Assembly: GCA_903918155.1 (NCBI GenBank) | Contig: CAIXDD010000005.1 | Span: 1 to 6,453, forward strand | Origin: an uncultured Hyphomicrobiales bacterium | GTDB taxonomy: Bacteria > Pseudomonadota > Alphaproteobacteria > Rhizobiales > Beijerinckiaceae | Direction of reading: 5' to 3' | Length of the DNA: 6,453 bases | Shown here: positions 4,425-6,453 of the stretch, piece after piece | How the letters are laid out: every line of letters starts with the position of its first letter | Position numbering within the stretch: the first letter of the stretch is position 1 | Translations under genes and position numbers: made by a program | The notes under the pieces: generated by a model | What the model was told of the DNA's origin: nothing | Database searches by the model: none | The model's input: the letters and a program-made list of their open reading frames with translations, nothing else

Positions 4425-6453
4425 TCAGACCGAGGGGACGAGGCCCTTCAGCGCCGGGAACCAGCCGCCGAGATAGGTGGGCGGCCAGGGGATGGTGAGC
4501 AGCTGGTCGAACACGATCCAGATGAACACCGTCAGCAGCACGGCGTAGGGAACGACGACGCCCCACCGCTCGGGCGCCTCGATGCGCATGTAGATGATCA
4601 CGAACAGCGGCACCGTCGGGATCAGGCCGATGACGGCCATGGAGCCCATGAAGGCGAGCAGCCAGCCGAAGAAGATGGCCGCGCGCACCGCGATCTGATG
4701 CACCGGAACATGCGCGGTGTCAGACTCAAGGTCCATGTGGATCTTCGTCTCGGCCGCCTTCTCGACGGACGCCTGCGCGACCGCCGCCAGACCCACTTCA
4801 ACCTGATCGTCCGGCTTGCGGAAAATGTCGTTGAGCAGGCTGATCGAGCAGAAGAACAGCGCAAGGCCGCCCACGATCAGCGGAACGATCTTGGCGCTGA
4901 AGTTCCACGCGGTGGCTTGCCACACCATGAAACCGAGCACGCCGATCAGGAACACCGAGAAGAGGTTCTGAGGACGGAAGCGCGGCGCGCCGAAGCCCGT
5001 CAACATGCCCTTCACGCCGCCGTGACCGCGCACGTCCGCGATCAGCGGCCGCAACAGGCCGAGGAGCGCGAGCGCGAACAGACCCATGACGATCGGACGC
5101 TGGAACCAGGAGACGCCGTAACGCTGGATGGAGATGAAGAGGTAACGCTCCACAATCTCTCCGAGCACGAGGCCCAGGACCAGCGGAGGACGCGGGAACT
5201 TCATCTGCTTCATCGTCCAGCCGAGCATGCCGAAGATGAGCAGCGTCCACAGGTCGCCCCAGTTACGGTTACCCTGGAAGGCGCCGATGTAGATGATGCC
5301 GAGCGTCGCCGGCATGATCAGCGTGTAGCGCAACGTCGCCAGACGCGCGAACCATTCCGAGAACAGGTAGCAGAGACCTGCGCCGACGATGTTGGCGAGC
5401 GCCACCGACCACACCATCGCATAGGTGATGTGGAGATGCTTCGACAGCATGTCCGGTCCCGGAACGAGGCCGTGGATCATGAACGCGCCCATGAGGATCG
5501 CCATGCCGGCGGAGCCGGGCACGCCGAACGCCACGGTCGGCACGAGGGCGCCGCCCTCACGCGAGTTGTTGGCCGATTCGGACGCGATCACGCCGCGCAC
5601 GTCGCCGCGACCGAAGGTCTGGGCCGCGCCCTTTTCGGTGCGCATGGCGTGGCCATAGGCCAGCCAGTCGACGACCGCGCCGCCGATGCCGGGAACCGCG
5701 CCAAGCGCAGCGCCGAGCCACGAGCAGCGCAACACCAGCCACCAATGTTCGAAGCAATCCTTCGCGCCCTGCCACATGCCGCGCCGGTCGGTGCGGGTCA
5801 TGTCGCCGGCGATGGCCGTGCGGGCGATGGAGAGGTCGGCCAGCTCAGGCAAAGCGAAGAGGCCGAGCACGATCGGAACGAGCGGAGCGCCTTCCCACAG
5901 GTAGAGGCTGTCGAGGGTCCAGCGCAGCGTACCCGTCTGGGGGTCCGAGCCGACCATCGAGATCATCAGACCGATGCAGCCCGCCGCCAGACCGCGAAGT
6001 GGCGCGCTGCCCGAAAGCACGGCCACCATCGATATGCCTAAGACGGCGAATGCCAATAGTTCTGGTGATCCTATGTATAGCATGATCGGTCTTAGGACCG
6101 GCAGCAGCAGAGCCATCAGGGCTGCGCCGAAAATGCCGCCCATCATGGACGACATGTAAGCGGCACTCAGAGCGCGCGAGGCTTCGCCGCGTTTTGCCAT
6201 GGGCAGGCCGTCCAGAACGGTTGCCGCTGAACCGGCACCACCTGGAACGCCAAACAGAATGGCGGGGATGGGGTCACCTGTTGCGGTGGTCGCCCCCAAG
6301 CCGAGGAGGAGCGCCATGGCCGCATAAGGGTCCATGTTGAAAGTAAATGGCAGCAGCAGCGCCGTGCCGGCCAAGCCGCCGATACCCGGCAGAATGCCGA
6401 GCACAAGCCCCATGATCACGCCCAGGAAAAGCAAAGACATCCTGAACGGGTCC
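4425..6453 (-). CDS. Fused TctA-TctB tripartite tricarboxylate transporter permease (5' end outside window)
   Basis: Integral inner-membrane permease of the TTT family, which imports organic acids with a periplasmic TctC partner using an ion gradient. Residues are counted from the first in-window ATG at 6440. The TctA part (about 1-470) shows the family's internal two-fold repeat: GILPGIGG (15-22) and GAVPGIGG (247-254), each followed by an ILFGVPGGAG / VAFGVPGSAG segment, with ESANNSREGGALVPT (288-302) before the second. Residues about 492-671 resemble TctB (DUF1468): paired hydrophobic segments at 493-537, a charged loop (540-585), then segments at about 586-645. Ordinary TctA is near 500 aa, so this chain of more than 671 aa holds both subunits. 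The true start is probably beyond 6453: the frame stays open upstream (codons for D-P-F-R), no clear ribosome site precedes 6440, and related proteins have another hydrophobic stretch before GILPGIGG. Codon use is less GC-biased from about 6000 to the edge. It is closed by its own terminator. Confidence 0.93.
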   Translation of the reverse strand, partial: DPFRMSLLFLGVIMGLVLGILPGIGGLAGTALLLPFTFNMDPYAAMALLLGLGATTATGDPIPAILFGVPGGAGSAATVLDGLPMAKRGEASRALSAAYMSSMMGGIFGAALMALLLPVLRPIMLYIGSPELLAFAVLGISMVAVLSGSAPLRGLAAGCIGLMISMVGSDPQTGTLRWTLDSLYLWEGAPLVPIVLGLFALPELADLSIARTAIAGDMTRTDRRGMWQGAKDCFEHWWLVLRCSWLGAALGAVPGIGGAVVDWLAYGHAMRTEKGAAQTFGRGDVRGVIASESANNSREGGALVPTVAFGVPGSAGMAILMGAFMIHGLVPGPDMLSKHLHITYAMVWSVALANIVGAGLCYLFSEWFARLATLRYTLIMPATLGIIYIGAFQGNRNWGDLWTLLIFGMLGWTMKQMKFPRPPLVLGLVLGEIVERYLFISIQRYGVSWFQRPIVMGLFALALLGLLRPLIADVRGHGGVKGMLTGFGAPRFRPQNLFSVFLIGVLGFMVWQATAWNFSAKIVPLIVGGLALFFCSISLLNDIFRKPDDQVEVGLAAVAQASVEKAAETKIHMDLESDTAHVPVHQIAVRAAIFFGWLLAFMGSMAVIGLIPTVPLFVIIYMRIEAPERWGVVVPYAVLLTVFIWIVFDQLLTIPWPPTYLGGWFPALKGLVPSV

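Noticed and set aside
4350..6041. A 563-codon plus-strand open frame opposite the permease gene
   Set aside because: Its translation is rich in His, Arg, Asp and Glu with no recognisable domain, while the opposite strand encodes a clear TctA-TctB protein ending in a terminator.

Overview
The window is GC-rich throughout, with dense coding, strongly G/C-ending codons and long spurious antisense frames. Codon use and protein style (many Bug/TctC-type binding proteins, CoxL-type molybdenum hydroxylases) fit an alphaproteobacterium, probably of the Hyphomicrobiales (Rhizobiales). That placement is inference: no rRNA or other phylogenetic marker is present.

Layout, left to right. (1) 1-736, minus: N-terminal third of a xanthine dehydrogenase/CO-dehydrogenase-type molybdopterin hydroxylase large subunit, cut by the window edge. 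(2) 816-1838, minus: a secreted TctC/Bug-family solute-binding protein, 79 bp upstream of (1) and in the same direction, with no terminator between them. (3) 1839-2120: a 282-bp intergenic region between two divergent genes, holding six degenerate 15-17-bp tandem repeats and one weak promoter candidate. (4) 2121-3173, plus: a second, diverged TctC/Bug protein, ending at a strong intrinsic terminator (3194-3226). (5) 3242-4285, minus: a quinone-oxidoreductase-like medium-chain dehydrogenase/reductase that lacks the usual zinc ligands. (6) 4351-4403: a 7-8-7 inverted repeat next to an intrinsic terminator that belongs to the gene on the right. (7) 4425-6453, minus: a large membrane protein joining a TctA permease to a TctB-like small membrane subunit in one chain. 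Its first residues lie beyond the right edge.

How it fits together: the window looks like a catabolic and uptake locus built around a tripartite tricarboxylate transporter (TTT). One fused TctA-TctB permease and two periplasmic binding proteins would capture and import organic acids (family knowledge; the actual ligands cannot be read from sequence). The molybdenum hydroxylase and the reductase are plausible first steps of breakdown for an imported aromatic, heterocyclic or carboxylic substrate. Terminators separate the permease from the reductase and close the second tctC gene, so these are at least three or four transcription units rather than one operon.

I found no mobile element, CRISPR array, tRNA or rRNA, and no clearly new system. 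The points most worth a second look are the tandem repeat between the two divergent tctC genes, the fused permease, and a codon-use shift inside the permease gene near 6000.
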